64,000 bases of DNA from Pseudoalteromonas luteoviolacea (GTDB lineage Bacteria; Pseudomonadota; Gammaproteobacteria; Enterobacterales; Alteromonadaceae), in the NCBI RefSeq assembly GCF_000814765.1, contig NZ_JWIC01000010.1, positions 816,001-880,000 on the forward strand. Reading direction: 5' to 3'. Of the stretch, positions 53,250-62,310 are shown piece after piece (position 1 is the first letter of the stretch; each line of letters begins with the position of its first letter). A program made the position numbers and the translations under genes. The notes below the pieces were generated by a model, which worked only from the letters and a program-made list of their open reading frames with translations, was not told the DNA's origin and did no database searches.

Positions 53250-53502
53250 AGCTGTGCAGTGAAAGGATTCACCGCCACCATCACAACAGCCAAACGACAT
53301 AACAACAGCTATCCGATGTATTTAAAAGCACATCCGGAGATTAAGGCTAAAACTCAATATCTTAAAAACCCCGCCATTCTACCAAAAATTGCATTATTAC
53401 ATTTTTTTACATAAACGCATTGAATGCGTGATATTTGTCGAGACCAAAGTTCCTAAATTGAGTAAAATACGCGCTATTTTTTAATGTTAAATAAGCAAGC
53501 AA

Positions 53503-54291
53503 ATGAGCAAAATAAAGTCGTTATTCATCATTGCAATCACGCTATTCATCAGCGCCTGTAATACTATTTATGTTCCCCCAGTTAATGATTATCAACCGAA
53601 AAATCAACCCAAAGTTGCTTTGGTTATCGACGTGAGTGATAAGCTCACGCATACACATATCGGTACGACCATTTTCAACAACTTCACGAAGCAATACGAA
53701 GTTGACGTAAAAATGAAACAGCATATTTTTGAGACTTTAAAACATAAACTTAAAGAAGGGGCAAATGCTGACGTTGTTCTACTGGACAAGACGTTAAGCA
53801 ACAAACGTGCTTCTAGCGGGTTTGTATTTATCAAAGATAAACAATGGCAATTTAACCCAAGCCTTGAGGCCGAAAGAAAAGAATTAACGGCCAAAGGGAT
53901 AGATGTGGTGATTTCTATTACCGAAGCACAAACGTTAGTCGATATGTATTGCACGCAATATGGGTGTACAAACTTTTATGCTGAGGGACATGGCCTATAT
54001 ACACGTAGCTTTTTTGGTTTAGATAACTACCACGCCGCTGCAAGTTACGAGGTGTCGGCTGAATTCATCTCACAGCCAATTGATATGGGCGTTATGGAAA
54101 GTATGCGTGACCTGAACTCAATGTATGGCAGACTTACTAAGCTAGATTTAGAAGATCCAGCTGATCATAAAGCACTGGATAAAGCGTTTTTTAAACCAGT
54201 TCAAACTGGTCTAACAGGATATTTTGAAAACTTAGGTAGCATCATTAATAAGTACCTTAATGGCGAATTTGAGACGTCTAAAAAGAAGTAA
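53503..54291 (+). CDS. Lipoprotein of unknown function, 262 aa
   Basis: Lipobox ISAC (Cys19) ends the signal peptide. The mature part has an alpha/beta look: KVALVIDVSDKL, then VKMKQHIFETLKHKLKEGANADVVLLD and GIDVVISITEAQTLVDMY, followed by a Cys pair (MYCTQYGC). Probably anchored to the outer membrane. No family recognised. An ACGCAT/ATGCGT hairpin (53415-53429) lies upstream. Confidence 0.7.
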   Translation: MSKIKSLFIIAITLFISACNTIYVPPVNDYQPKNQPKVALVIDVSDKLTHTHIGTTIFNNFTKQYEVDVKMKQHIFETLKHKLKEGANADVVLLDKTLSNKRASSGFVFIKDKQWQFNPSLEAERKELTAKGIDVVISITEAQTLVDMYCTQYGCTNFYAEGHGLYTRSFFGLDNYHAAASYEVSAEFISQPIDMGVMESMRDLNSMYGRLTKLDLEDPADHKALDKAFFKPVQTGLTGYFENLGSIINKYLNGEFETSKKK

Positions 54292-54299
54292 AGTATGCC

Positions 54300-54333
54300 A
54301 AAAGGCAGCGCGAGCAATTTCACGCTGCCTTTT
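54300..54333 (+). terminator. Rho-independent terminator
   Basis: AAAAGGCAGCG (54300-54310) pairs with CGCTGCCTTTT (54323-54333) after the lipoprotein gene. Confidence 0.85.
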
Positions 54334-54453
54334 GAAAAACCTCACGTGCGGTCTTATTGAACGCGTCTAGATAAAATCAAAACAACGCACAATAGAAATT
54401 CATTTAGCCTTTCAATACCTGATAAAGTCTCACTAAATTCAACCCCCTACATT

Positions 54454-54732
54454 TTATGTGCGGTACAACACCTTAATGATATGCCAACCAAACTTGGTTT
54501 TAACCAGCTGCGGGGTCAGTACCTCACAAGAGAAGCAGACTTTGTCAAATTGAGGCACCATGGTACCACGCCTAAACTCTCCCAAATCTCCGCCCTTTTT
54601 CCCTGACGGACAAGTTGAATGTTTCTTGGCTAGGGTTTGAAACTTAGCCCCTTTTTTTAATTGTTTAAGAATATCTTCCGCTTGCTCTTTGTGCTTTACC
54701 AATATATGTAAAGCATGCGCTGTACTGGCCAT
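54454..54732 (-). CDS. ppiC: Parvulin-type peptidyl-prolyl isomerase
   Basis: A stand-alone 92-residue parvulin, the size of E. coli PpiC. Conserved features include ALHILVKHKEQAEDILKQL, KKHSTCPSGKKGGDLGEFRRGTMVPQFD and the C-terminal VKTKFGWHIIKVL. It speeds cis-trans isomerisation of prolyl bonds in cytoplasmic proteins. The cysteine in CPSG is at the usual active-site position. Single gene. Confidence 0.92.
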   Translation of the reverse strand: MASTAHALHILVKHKEQAEDILKQLKKGAKFQTLAKKHSTCPSGKKGGDLGEFRRGTMVPQFDKVCFSCEVLTPQLVKTKFGWHIIKVLYRT

Positions 54733-55087
54733 ATGACTCTCTGCTTACTATCTACAGTATTCAATTACACTCACCGCAATAATACACCAAAATGCCATGA
54801 ATAAAGAGGTTGTCACCATCAAGTACAACGATGCTCGCATGCACTTAAGGCTTATTTGGGTTGCACCTTAAACATGAGTCGGCAACTTGCATGGCCGGAG
54901 TATTCACGTATGTATGCACACGTCCACCTCATTAGTGCGGCAATTCAGTCACGCATCGAGTCTTTTTGAGTCATGAAACGACAGGGGGGTCAGATTTTAC
55001 ATCGTATTGTGTCATGAAAAGTGAGCCTATAGTTAAGCTCACGGTGCTGTCTGAGTACATTTAAGGTCTAAGTACTGAGTTGTTTGA
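54733..55087. other. Intergenic region with peptide-gene terminator
   Basis: Mostly without structure. GTGAGC (55021-55026) pairs with GCTCAC (55037-55042), followed on the minus strand by CTTTTC, a likely terminator of the double-glycine peptide gene. GGGGGGTCAGATTTTAC at 54984-55000 resembles sequence often found beside transposase relics, but no element is present. Confidence 0.5.
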
Positions 55088-55237
55088 TTAACACAGACGC
55101 GAAGTGCAATTTTGATATGAGCACCACACATTACGAGACACAACGCCACCAGCAATCTCTTTTGTCGCTGCTGATGGAATACGAGCCGAGTCCTCAGATA
55201 GTGCCTTTAACTTCTTCTTATTTAAATTGAGTTTCAT
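55088..55237 (-). CDS. Double-glycine leader peptide, candidate RiPP or bacteriocin precursor
   Basis: A 49-residue precursor with AAGGAA eight bases before the ATG. The leader is Lys/Asn-rich (MKLNLNKKKLKALSEDSARI) and ends ATKEIAGG at residues 30-31, a classical double-glycine processing site. The core of 18 residues, VVSRNVWCSYQNCTSRLC, has three cysteines and several Ser/Thr. This matches the style of class I lanthipeptide-like and natural product precursors annotated in Pseudoalteromonas. No modification or transport genes are adjacent, so maturation enzymes would act in trans. Confidence 0.6.
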   Translation of the reverse strand: MKLNLNKKKLKALSEDSARIPSAATKEIAGGVVSRNVWCSYQNCTSRLC

Positions 55238-55736
55238 GATTTTATTTCCTTATTATTCTATTTTCGCTCAAGTGAGCAAATTCACATTACTATTCGCACA
55301 ATAATTAATCAACTCAAAGCGTTCATTATAGGAATAAATTAATATCAAAAAGTGACAATTTATTTTAATTCAGACGACCTGATAAGCTTTAATGTGAAGC
55401 AGCAGGTTCAGCAGCAATACGCAAAGACAAATACAGCGCAACTAGACCAACTTTTCAACGCGTAACGGGAAAACGCTCTCTGACTTTCTCCTCATTTACT
55501 TTATAAAACAGGCTTGATTTATAGTGATATCTGCCATGTAATATCGTGTATATTTTGCTTATATTGATCGAATTACAATCTGTTACGTACTATTAGTACC
55601 GACTAAATTACGTACACTTTGGTTCATCCATTTTTATTGATTGTACTCTGATGAGATTGGAGTGACTGGAGAGTAGAACATCCAGAGCGCGTAATTTAGC
55701 GGTACTTTTTCCACAAAGTGATCAAATACCAATATC
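55238..55736. other. AT-rich intergenic region with possible gene fragment
   Basis: Between the double-glycine peptide and a four-cysteine mini-protein. A 37-codon frame (GTG 55352 to TAA 55465) ends VQQQYAKTNTAQLDQLFNA, which looks like real coding sequence but lacks a near ribosome binding site; it may be a gene remnant. Nothing else seen. Confidence 0.35.
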
Positions 55737-55916
55737 ATGCGAATACGCCATAAACTTTGTACACATTGCCAACAAAGTAAAGAGGTCATGTACCGATGCC
55801 GATATGACAACCATATTCAATGGCATTTTATTTGCGGGCCTTGCTTATTGATCATCAAAAAGCGATTTGCTCAAACGTATCAATACGGTGGCACGTGGAA
55901 AGCTCGGAAAAAATAG
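55737..55916 (+). CDS. Four-cysteine zinc-binding mini-protein, 59 aa
   Basis: MRIRHKLCTHCQQSKEVMYR starts the protein; CTHC (residues 8-11) and CGPC (33-36) make a treble-clef-like zinc site. The ending TYQYGGTWKARKK is a conserved pattern I associate with small proteins of marine gammaproteobacteria. The length is just below common ORF cut-offs. The ribosome binding site is weak. Function unknown. Confidence 0.6.
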   Translation: MRIRHKLCTHCQQSKEVMYRCRYDNHIQWHFICGPCLLIIKKRFAQTYQYGGTWKARKK

Positions 55917-56100
55917 CCAACTACCTGATGTACAAAAATTTAAAGGGGAAATTGCTAACGTCAGGCGCAAAGTGTTGTATGGAGCATTACACTAGACGAC
56001 GTTTCATACTCGCTACGCATTGACCCTTAAATGATGAGTCTTTGCCGATTCATAGACCCTGACATGCGCCAGGACGACAAGAGCAGATCCTGACTTTATG

Positions 56101-56117
56101 CCCCGATTTAATCGGGG
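56101..56117 (-). terminator. Hairpin overlapping the HD-GYP gene stop codon
   Basis: CCCCGAT (56101-56107), loop TTA (the stop codon complement), ATCGGGG (56111-56117). A 7-bp stem at the end of the operon, with no T run. Confidence 0.45.
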
Positions 56118-57637
56118 TACTTATCCATAATGCTCTGTACGTCATCAATATGCTCAATAAACACATCCACTAACTGAGGATCAAAGTGCCGCCCTTTCTC
56201 TTTGACCAACAGGGCCAAGACTTCATCCATGCTCCATGCATCTTTGTAACATCGTTTATGCGATAAAGCGTCGAACACATCCACCAAGGCCACTATCCGG
56301 CCGTATATATGTATGTCTTCACCAGACAAACCATTGGGATAACCAGACCCATCAAATTTCTCATGATGCTCACCCGCCACAATGGCAGCTGCCTTTAACG
56401 TTGGGCGTTTTGAGCGAGAAAAAATCTCCTGACCGACAGACACATGGGTTTTCATAATGTGCCACTGCTCATCATCTAGTTTGCCGGGTTTTAGTAAAAC
56501 TGAGTCGGGGATCGCCACTTTACCGACATCATGCATTGGGGCCGCCATAAATAGCTCTTGAGCTTGCGCATTGGGCAAGCCAATCCATAAGGCCAGTGCT
56601 CTGGATAAATGAGCCACCCGTTTAACATGGTTGGCCGCTTCTTTTGAGCGACTTTCGACGACTTCCCCAAGGGTTTCAATGATTTCAGATTGGGTATCAT
56701 ATATTTCCTTATCTAACTCCAAATTATCAAAAGCGACAGTGATATTGTTAGAGAACAGCTCAAGGAGTTTGGTATCTAGCTCATCGATGGCGGTGATCCC
56801 TTGTAAGTAAATAAGATTTTCTTCTGCGTTATACGTCTTAAAATACCCCACAAAGCAGTCATGTTCGATGAGCGATTTTTGTTGCTCGCAGGCTTTTTCC
56901 AGTAGAGCCAATATATGCTCAGGTAAATCAAGATAATCTGATGTGTTAAAACCGTACTCTCCATTGCCCGCAAGATATTCAAAGCGCCCTTGCGACTTTC
57001 GCACAGCAAAGTTATTACTCTGTGCTGATGGTTTGTTTGCGTGTAATAGCGTCGATATTTGTACCAATAGGCCGCTGGCAAACTCACGCAAGCTCCGAAT
57101 ACGAAATAAACTGGTAGTCGAGTCGATTACCTGCTCCAACCCTTGACGGTGAGTTTCGAGCTTCTTTCTTGCAGTTTCAATATCTTGAATATCTCTATAC
57201 CCTCTCAACCCGGTATAGACCACCGTAAAAAGCTTGTCGCTACTGAGGTGAGTTTTATCTTTGTAATCATTAATATCATAATTCACAATGACGGTTCTTT
57301 CCGGTGCCTGACCGGGCTGTCCCGTTCTTAAAATAATGCGTGTAAGGTGATTATTTAGCGCCTTCCTAATAAACTCTGCCACCTGTAACCCTGCATCATC
57401 CGTCTCCATGACCACATCGAGTAATACCAGCGCAATATCACCGTGCTCCGCCATAATTTTTTTCGCCTCCTCACCAGAATAGGCGCTGACAAAATCAATG
57501 GACTTACCGTCAAACTCAAAATCACTCAGGGTAATTTTAGTGACTGTATGAACATCCGGCTCATCATCAACAATCAGGACTTTCCATGCACCTTGCTTTT
57601 CCACTTTAGGTTTATTGGACTTTTTAAACAGTGCCAT
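56108..57637 (-). CDS. Response regulator with DUF3369 and HD-GYP domain
   Basis: A 509-residue protein: receiver domain (about 20-145; LIVDDEPDVH, phospho-Asp in ALVLLDVVME), DUF3369 linker domain (about 165-300), and an HD-GYP phosphodiesterase (about 310-490) with MHDVGKVAIPD and HHEKFDGSGYPNGL. HD-GYP proteins degrade cyclic di-GMP; here GYP is intact. ATG 57637 follows AGGTG. It overlaps the upstream histidine kinase gene by 14 bases. Confidence 0.92.
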   Translation of the reverse strand: MALFKKSNKPKVEKQGAWKVLIVDDEPDVHTVTKITLSDFEFDGKSIDFVSAYSGEEAKKIMAEHGDIALVLLDVVMETDDAGLQVAEFIRKALNNHLTRIILRTGQPGQAPERTVIVNYDINDYKDKTHLSSDKLFTVVYTGLRGYRDIQDIETARKKLETHRQGLEQVIDSTTSLFRIRSLREFASGLLVQISTLLHANKPSAQSNNFAVRKSQGRFEYLAGNGEYGFNTSDYLDLPEHILALLEKACEQQKSLIEHDCFVGYFKTYNAEENLIYLQGITAIDELDTKLLELFSNNITVAFDNLELDKEIYDTQSEIIETLGEVVESRSKEAANHVKRVAHLSRALALWIGLPNAQAQELFMAAPMHDVGKVAIPDSVLLKPGKLDDEQWHIMKTHVSVGQEIFSRSKRPTLKAAAIVAGEHHEKFDGSGYPNGLSGEDIHIYGRIVALVDVFDALSHKRCYKDAWSMDEVLALLVKEKGRHFDPQLVDVFIEHIDDVQSIMDKYPD

Positions 57638-59267
57638 TTGATTCACCTATGCATGCAGGTTGTACGTTTATCGGAACTTTGATCGTAAATGTAGTGCCGC
57701 AATTAGGGGTTGAATCGACAGAGATAACGCCCTGCATTTTTTGCGTCACAATATTAAAAATAATATTCATACCTAATCCAGACCCGCCGTTTCCTCGGTT
57801 GGTGGTATAAAATGGGTCAAAGACCTTTTTCTTGGCCGTTTCTGTCATGCCTTTGCCGTCATCGGAAAACACAACCACCAAATCTTGTCCGTCTTGCGCA
57901 AATTTAATCACCACTTCTCCATGTACTTGTGGCTCATAGGCATGGATCAACGTATTTTGAATTAAATTAGTAAAGATCTGCGCCCATGACCCGGGGAAGT
58001 TTTTAATCAAAAAAACGGCCCGCTCCGTTTCGATACGAAACGCGATGTTGGATTGCTTCAACTGACTATTTAAGCTGGTCATGGTGTCTTTTAAATACTG
58101 TACAATATCAAACTCTCTGACCTCTTCGGCGGATTGATCCACCGCAACAAGCTTAAAGCTCCTTACTAGGTTTGCTGCCCGCTCTAAGCTGCCTTCAATG
58201 GTATTGGTCAGCGCGGTAGAGTCTTTAATAAACTTTAAAAAGTCATCTTCTTCTAACTCGCCCTGTTCGTACTTTTTGTGCAAATTTTCTATGGTACTCT
58301 TGAAGTGAGACACCCCTGTTAAACTGGTTCCAACCGGGGTATTGATTTCGTGTGCTACGCCTGCAACTAGGCCACCCAAGGACGCCATCTTCTCAGATTC
58401 AATCAATTGATTTTGCGTCTTTTTAAGCTCATCTAATGACGTCTTTAATGCCGCCTCTGATTGATGGCGAACCTCAATCTCATTTTTCAACTGTGCTTGC
58501 TGTGTGTGTAATTGATCAACCGATTGCTGCAGCTCTAAGGTGCGTTCATCGACGATTTTTTCGAGGTTTTTATTGAGGCTATCAAGTTGTTCAAACGAGC
58601 TGGCTGTTTTGTGCATCATATCGTTCAATGCACTTTGCAGCATGCCCAACTCATCGTTTGGGTTCTGAGCAATATTGATATGGGAGCTTTTCATGTCATC
58701 AGCATTAATTTTGCTGGCTTGAAACGCGAGTTTGCCCAAAGGTGCAGTCAACAACTTCCGAAAGACAATGGTCACTAACACAAAGATGGCTGCGGTTTTT
58801 ATCAAGGCATTAATTATCAATAAGAATATGCCTGATTGCATGCTGTCGTAGATATAGCCTTCATCCGCATATAATTTGACCGTGCCGATTTTATTTTCCA
58901 TCCCACCTGATTTCATCATTAGCGGAAACTGATAAAAAGTCTGAGGATCGGTATCGATGGCCGTATCAGGGATATCACCTCTGCTCAGAATAAACTTTTT
59001 ATCGTCTTGCAGTACGATCCCTGCAATATGAGGCAGGTTGATAATGCTTTGCGCTGTGATATCTAATTGTGTGTAGTCTAAATTCCACAGATCAGAGGCC
59101 AAAATATTGCCAAAGGTACTCTCAGACGCTTTTAACACAGCCTGTGATTCTTTTTTTGTATTTATGAAATCAATGTACAAATGCACGCAAGTAACAACTG
59201 CGGTGAGTAGTAGATAAATTGATAAAACAATACTAAGAAGTCTGATTGATATAGAGTTTTTTACCAT
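57624..59267 (-). CDS. Membrane sensor histidine kinase with HAMP
   Basis: A 547-residue kinase: membrane helix 1 (about 8-28), a periplasmic domain (about 30-145), helix 2 (about 150-170), HAMP, coiled coil, the phospho-His box GLVAGVAHEINTPVGT, and a HATPase domain (GNGGSGLGMNIIFNIV). It phosphorylates the co-transcribed HD-GYP regulator and so links a periplasmic signal to cyclic di-GMP breakdown. It is divergent from a periplasmic binding protein that may supply the signal. Confidence 0.92.
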   Translation of the reverse strand: MVKNSISIRLLSIVLSIYLLLTAVVTCVHLYIDFINTKKESQAVLKASESTFGNILASDLWNLDYTQLDITAQSIINLPHIAGIVLQDDKKFILSRGDIPDTAIDTDPQTFYQFPLMMKSGGMENKIGTVKLYADEGYIYDSMQSGIFLLIINALIKTAAIFVLVTIVFRKLLTAPLGKLAFQASKINADDMKSSHINIAQNPNDELGMLQSALNDMMHKTASSFEQLDSLNKNLEKIVDERTLELQQSVDQLHTQQAQLKNEIEVRHQSEAALKTSLDELKKTQNQLIESEKMASLGGLVAGVAHEINTPVGTSLTGVSHFKSTIENLHKKYEQGELEEDDFLKFIKDSTALTNTIEGSLERAANLVRSFKLVAVDQSAEEVREFDIVQYLKDTMTSLNSQLKQSNIAFRIETERAVFLIKNFPGSWAQIFTNLIQNTLIHAYEPQVHGEVVIKFAQDGQDLVVVFSDDGKGMTETAKKKVFDPFYTTNRGNGGSGLGMNIIFNIVTQKMQGVISVDSTPNCGTTFTIKVPINVQPACIGESNGTV

Positions 59268-59449
59268 GCACTCGCGCTCTACGCGCCAAAAAAGTAACTC
59301 GACATAGTTAAAATTAGTTGTAATTTTTAAAAATCACAAGACAAGACAAGACACCAGCTTGTGCTCAAAAGCAAATAATCAGATGAACACCCCGTAATTT
59401 CAAAAGATGCACTACGCTAATAGTATTGGGCAACAACGATGAGAGACCA

Positions 59450-60310
59450 ATGTACAAGCTCATACTTATTTGGTTATTGCTGGTAAGCTATACGTCCATT
59501 GCCACCGAGACGATACGCGTTCGGGGCAGTCAGTCCGAGCATGACAGTACCCACAATTACTATGTTGGGCTCATTGAGTTGGCTTTCGATAAACTCAACA
59601 AACCAATTAGAATTCAATTTTCGCCTTATATGGTGCAGGACAGAGCGCTCTTTGAATTACAGTCTAATCGGTTAATAGACTTATACTGGGCAGGCACCAA
59701 TCAGCAAAGAGAATCTGAGTTGGGCGTGGTGCCTATCCCCCTGATTAAAGGGTTACTCGGATATCGCGTGTTTACCATTCATCAAGATAATGAACAGTTA
59801 TTTTCTCAAATCAAATCTATCAAATCGCTAAAAAATATGACTTTGTGTCAGGGGCAACACTGGCCTGATACAGACATCATGCTCGCCGCTGGCCTGAGCG
59901 TGATCACCAATGTTGTATATGAGAACATGTTTAAGCAAGTCTATGCCGATAGATGTAAAGCCTTTCCCAGAGGGATCAATGAGGCCTTCTCGGAAGTAGA
60001 AAGCCGACAACAGATCATGCCGAAGTTAATGGTCTTTGATGAGGTTATTTTGCACTATCGGTTCCCTATGTATTTTTTTACCCACAAAGATAACACGCGA
60101 CTTATTAATGACTTACAGTCTGGTTTAATGCTGGCAATCAAAGATGGCAGCTTTGATAAATATATGCAAACTCACCCTACGACTCAGCATCTATTTCCTT
60201 TGAGTAAATGGAAGAAGAAAACGATATTAACCATAGATAATCCGTTTTTATCTCAGTCAACACCGGTTGAAGACAAAGAGCTATGGATAACGCTCGGCAA
60301 TAACAAGTAG
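59450..60310 (+). CDS. Periplasmic solute-binding protein-like, SBP type 3
   Basis: A 286-residue exported protein. Signal peptide about 1-20 (MYKLILIWLLLVSYTSIATE). The sequence TIRVRGSQSEHDSTHNYYVGLIELAFDKLNKPIRI and the downstream domain match the amino acid-binding protein fold, but no transporter genes are near. ATG 59450 is preferred over TTG 59426. Being divergent from the histidine kinase, it is likely a ligand-presenting partner of that sensor. Confidence 0.75.
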   Translation: MYKLILIWLLLVSYTSIATETIRVRGSQSEHDSTHNYYVGLIELAFDKLNKPIRIQFSPYMVQDRALFELQSNRLIDLYWAGTNQQRESELGVVPIPLIKGLLGYRVFTIHQDNEQLFSQIKSIKSLKNMTLCQGQHWPDTDIMLAAGLSVITNVVYENMFKQVYADRCKAFPRGINEAFSEVESRQQIMPKLMVFDEVILHYRFPMYFFTHKDNTRLINDLQSGLMLAIKDGSFDKYMQTHPTTQHLFPLSKWKKKTILTIDNPFLSQSTPVEDKELWITLGNNK

Positions 60311-60809
60311 CGCAAGCGATATAAGTCTTGGCGATTGGAACAAGGGTGAATACCTATGAGTTAAAGCAAAGTGGAGACTGTTCTGAAGCGGTATGTTTAA
60401 CTAAAATACTGAGCAACAGTGTCATGCGGTCACCCCATAAACATTTATAACCGATATTTATCAAAAATAGCATGTTCAAACATTCAATATGACAGTAATT
60501 GCAACGCCCTAAGGAACTAACCATGGTTTTGTAACAGTATACCTTTAGTTCACACCATGAATAGACGCGCAATGGCCAAGCTTACGAAAAGCTACGATAT
60601 TATTGAAGGTTGCTCTTACGTGAACTTACCGCCAGCTGCCATTGATTATTACCACCATTTATTCATTAAAATCACTAATAATTAGCATCAAAATGCCCTT
60701 ATCTTAATTTGAAAATAAATAAACCATTGAAAATGAGTGCTTTTATTTTTTGGTCTGCTTATTGCTGAATAAGGTCATACTCAGACTCTACAAGCTAAGG
60801 AACTGTATT
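60311..60809. other. Intergenic region with an unconvincing short frame
   Basis: A 42-codon plus-strand frame (60557-60685, begins MNRRAMAKLTKSYDIIEGCS) has protein-like composition but no ribosome binding site; I keep it only as a possible fragment. The rest is AT-rich promoter DNA for the following membrane protein. Confidence 0.35.
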
Positions 60810-61358
60810 TTGGATATCAAAAAAATAAGAAACTACTTAATGATCGCTGTTGTTGCATGTCAAATCGCCCTACTCACTTGGGAAAGCTTAAATGGCGGTG
60901 TTGTTACACATCACTTTTTAGCGCAAGAAGACATGCCTGGTTTATCCAATTGGTGGGGACTGTTGATATTACCTATGTTAGTGTGGCTTACCGCTTATGG
61001 TATTGAGCACAGAAGTAAACAGATAGAAGATGAGCAGAGCCGCTTAGCTTTTCACACCGTAGCCGCGCGCAGCTTTGTCGGTATGTTACTGATAAGCTTG
61101 ATTCAATCGACCATATTTAGTCTCGGCTATTCATCAATCGCAGCCTCGTTATTACTTGTCATTGCTTTTATCGCACTGTTTTTACCCCTGTATCGAATTG
61201 AAGCCATCGTTGGCTATGTTTTGGGTGGTGCCTATTTTACAGGCCCTATGCTCCCATTTGTTGGCGTGGTGCTCTTCGTGATTGTATCTGTTGTCGCACA
61301 TTTTGGTATCAAACCACTGATAGTGAGATTAAAAGCTCCCAAAGTAATCAGTGAATAG
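60810..61358 (+). CDS. Multi-pass membrane protein, unknown
   Basis: A 182-residue protein with about five hydrophobic segments. A TTG at 60810 is chosen because AAGGAA is seven bases upstream; ATG 60840 is an alternative. Conserved-looking segments are PGLSNWWGLLILPMLVWLTAYGIEHR and YFTGPMLPFVGVVLFVIVSVVAHFG. I do not recognise the family. It is followed by a strong terminator. Confidence 0.7.
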   Translation: MDIKKIRNYLMIAVVACQIALLTWESLNGGVVTHHFLAQEDMPGLSNWWGLLILPMLVWLTAYGIEHRSKQIEDEQSRLAFHTVAARSFVGMLLISLIQSTIFSLGYSSIAASLLLVIAFIALFLPLYRIEAIVGYVLGGAYFTGPMLPFVGVVLFVIVSVVAHFGIKPLIVRLKAPKVISE

Positions 61359-61368
61359 TCAATTGCAA

Positions 61369-61429
61369 AGGCACAGAGCTACTGTTCATAAGGCAAACTT
61401 TAGCCTTGATGCTCAATAGCTCTGTGCCT
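61369..61429 (+). terminator. Large structured terminator
   Basis: A 13-bp stem (AGGCACAGAGCTA 61369-61381 with TAGCTCTGTGCCT 61417-61429) encloses a second hairpin AAGGC/GCCTT (61390-61407), followed by CTACAAAAAAA. Confidence 0.7.
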
Positions 61430-61608
61430 CTACAAAAAAACATCTAGCAAAAAATTGACACCTTAGGCTTCATTCAACTCAAAAAAGAATATTTTCCCCC
61501 TACTTTCAAGGGCTAGCAAAGCAATTTTGTGTAACTTAATAAGTTTGGTTTGAAAAATGCATTAAAAATTTACTAAGTACAAACTTGCTATTGAGTGATG
61601 TCACCACC

Positions 61609-61923
61609 ATGAATGAAAGCACAAATACCGTGTATGTTTTGAGCGGCTACGCAAAATACTCGACCACAGATCAAAGTAAATACAAACTCGGCAATAAACA
61701 CTCTATCGGTCTACTCACCACCGATAAAAACTACGAAGAGAATATCCATACCCTTAAAAACTTTATTAAAAATTTAGGGTGGGACTCCATCACATTTTGT
61801 ATGGTTGAGGAAGTTGACGACATCAATACCTTGTCCAATGATGTTTTAATATCGAGCTTTCAGCGCGCTCAAAAGAACGGTCAATCTTTAGTCGTCAATG
61901 ACCATCCGATTACTGTGCATTAG
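61609..61923 (+). CDS. Hypothetical protein, 104 aa
   Basis: A soluble, polar protein (MNESTNTVYVLSGYAKYSTT) with a mixed alpha/beta pattern (HTLKNFIKNLGWDSITFCMVEEVDD). ATG 61609 is favoured, but the ribosome binding site is weak; TTG 61585 would add eight residues. It is directly followed by a repeat cluster. No family recognised. Confidence 0.55.
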   Translation: MNESTNTVYVLSGYAKYSTTDQSKYKLGNKHSIGLLTTDKNYEENIHTLKNFIKNLGWDSITFCMVEEVDDINTLSNDVLISSFQRAQKNGQSLVVNDHPITVH

Positions 61924-62181
61924 TGCAAAATACATCTTGCGAAGCAAGATTACTTTTGCGCAAGGTGAAATGAGCTATTTTAACCACCTTCACTACTTTA
62001 AATGGTCTTATTGAACAGGAGTTATGACTACGAGCGCAGTGAGGACATGCTCTTTGCGCAGGGTGAATAAGTGCAAAATACATCTTGCGAAGCAAGGTTA
62101 CTTTTGCGCAAGGTGAATACGTGCAAAGGGTTTATGACTACGAGTGCAGCGAGGACATTCTCTTTGCGCAAGGTGAAGTGA
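61924..62181. repeat. TTTGCGCAAGGTGAA repeat cluster, left block
   Basis: Four copies of a core TTTGCGCA(A/G)GGTGAA at 61955, 62053, 62103 and 62163. Longer shared segments include RTGAGCYATTTTAACCAC after the core and GACTACGAG-N-GAGGACAT before it, giving units of about 50-120 bases. Frames that cross it are by-products of the repeat. No gene between 61924 and 62310. Confidence 0.8.
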
Positions 62182-62310
62182 GCCATTTTAACCACTCTCA
62201 ATTCATACCAAAAAACCAAAGCAAACGCTTTTTCATATTCATTGCTCTGGTCTCACAAATAGCCCCTTACTCCTTAAAAGGGCTTGCTGATTACAAAAAA
62301 CGAGATCACA

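Noticed and set aside
54984..55000. GGGGGGTCAGATTTTAC, similar to sequence beside REP-associated transposases
   Set aside because: No transposase, terminal repeat or second copy is present in the window.
55820..56023. 67-codon plus-strand ORF
   Set aside because: It overlaps in another frame the better supported four-cysteine mini-protein at 55737-55916, which has clear CxxC pairs.
60354..60572. 72-codon minus-strand ORF
   Set aside because: Cys/Leu-rich without pattern and without ribosome binding site; the region looks non-coding.
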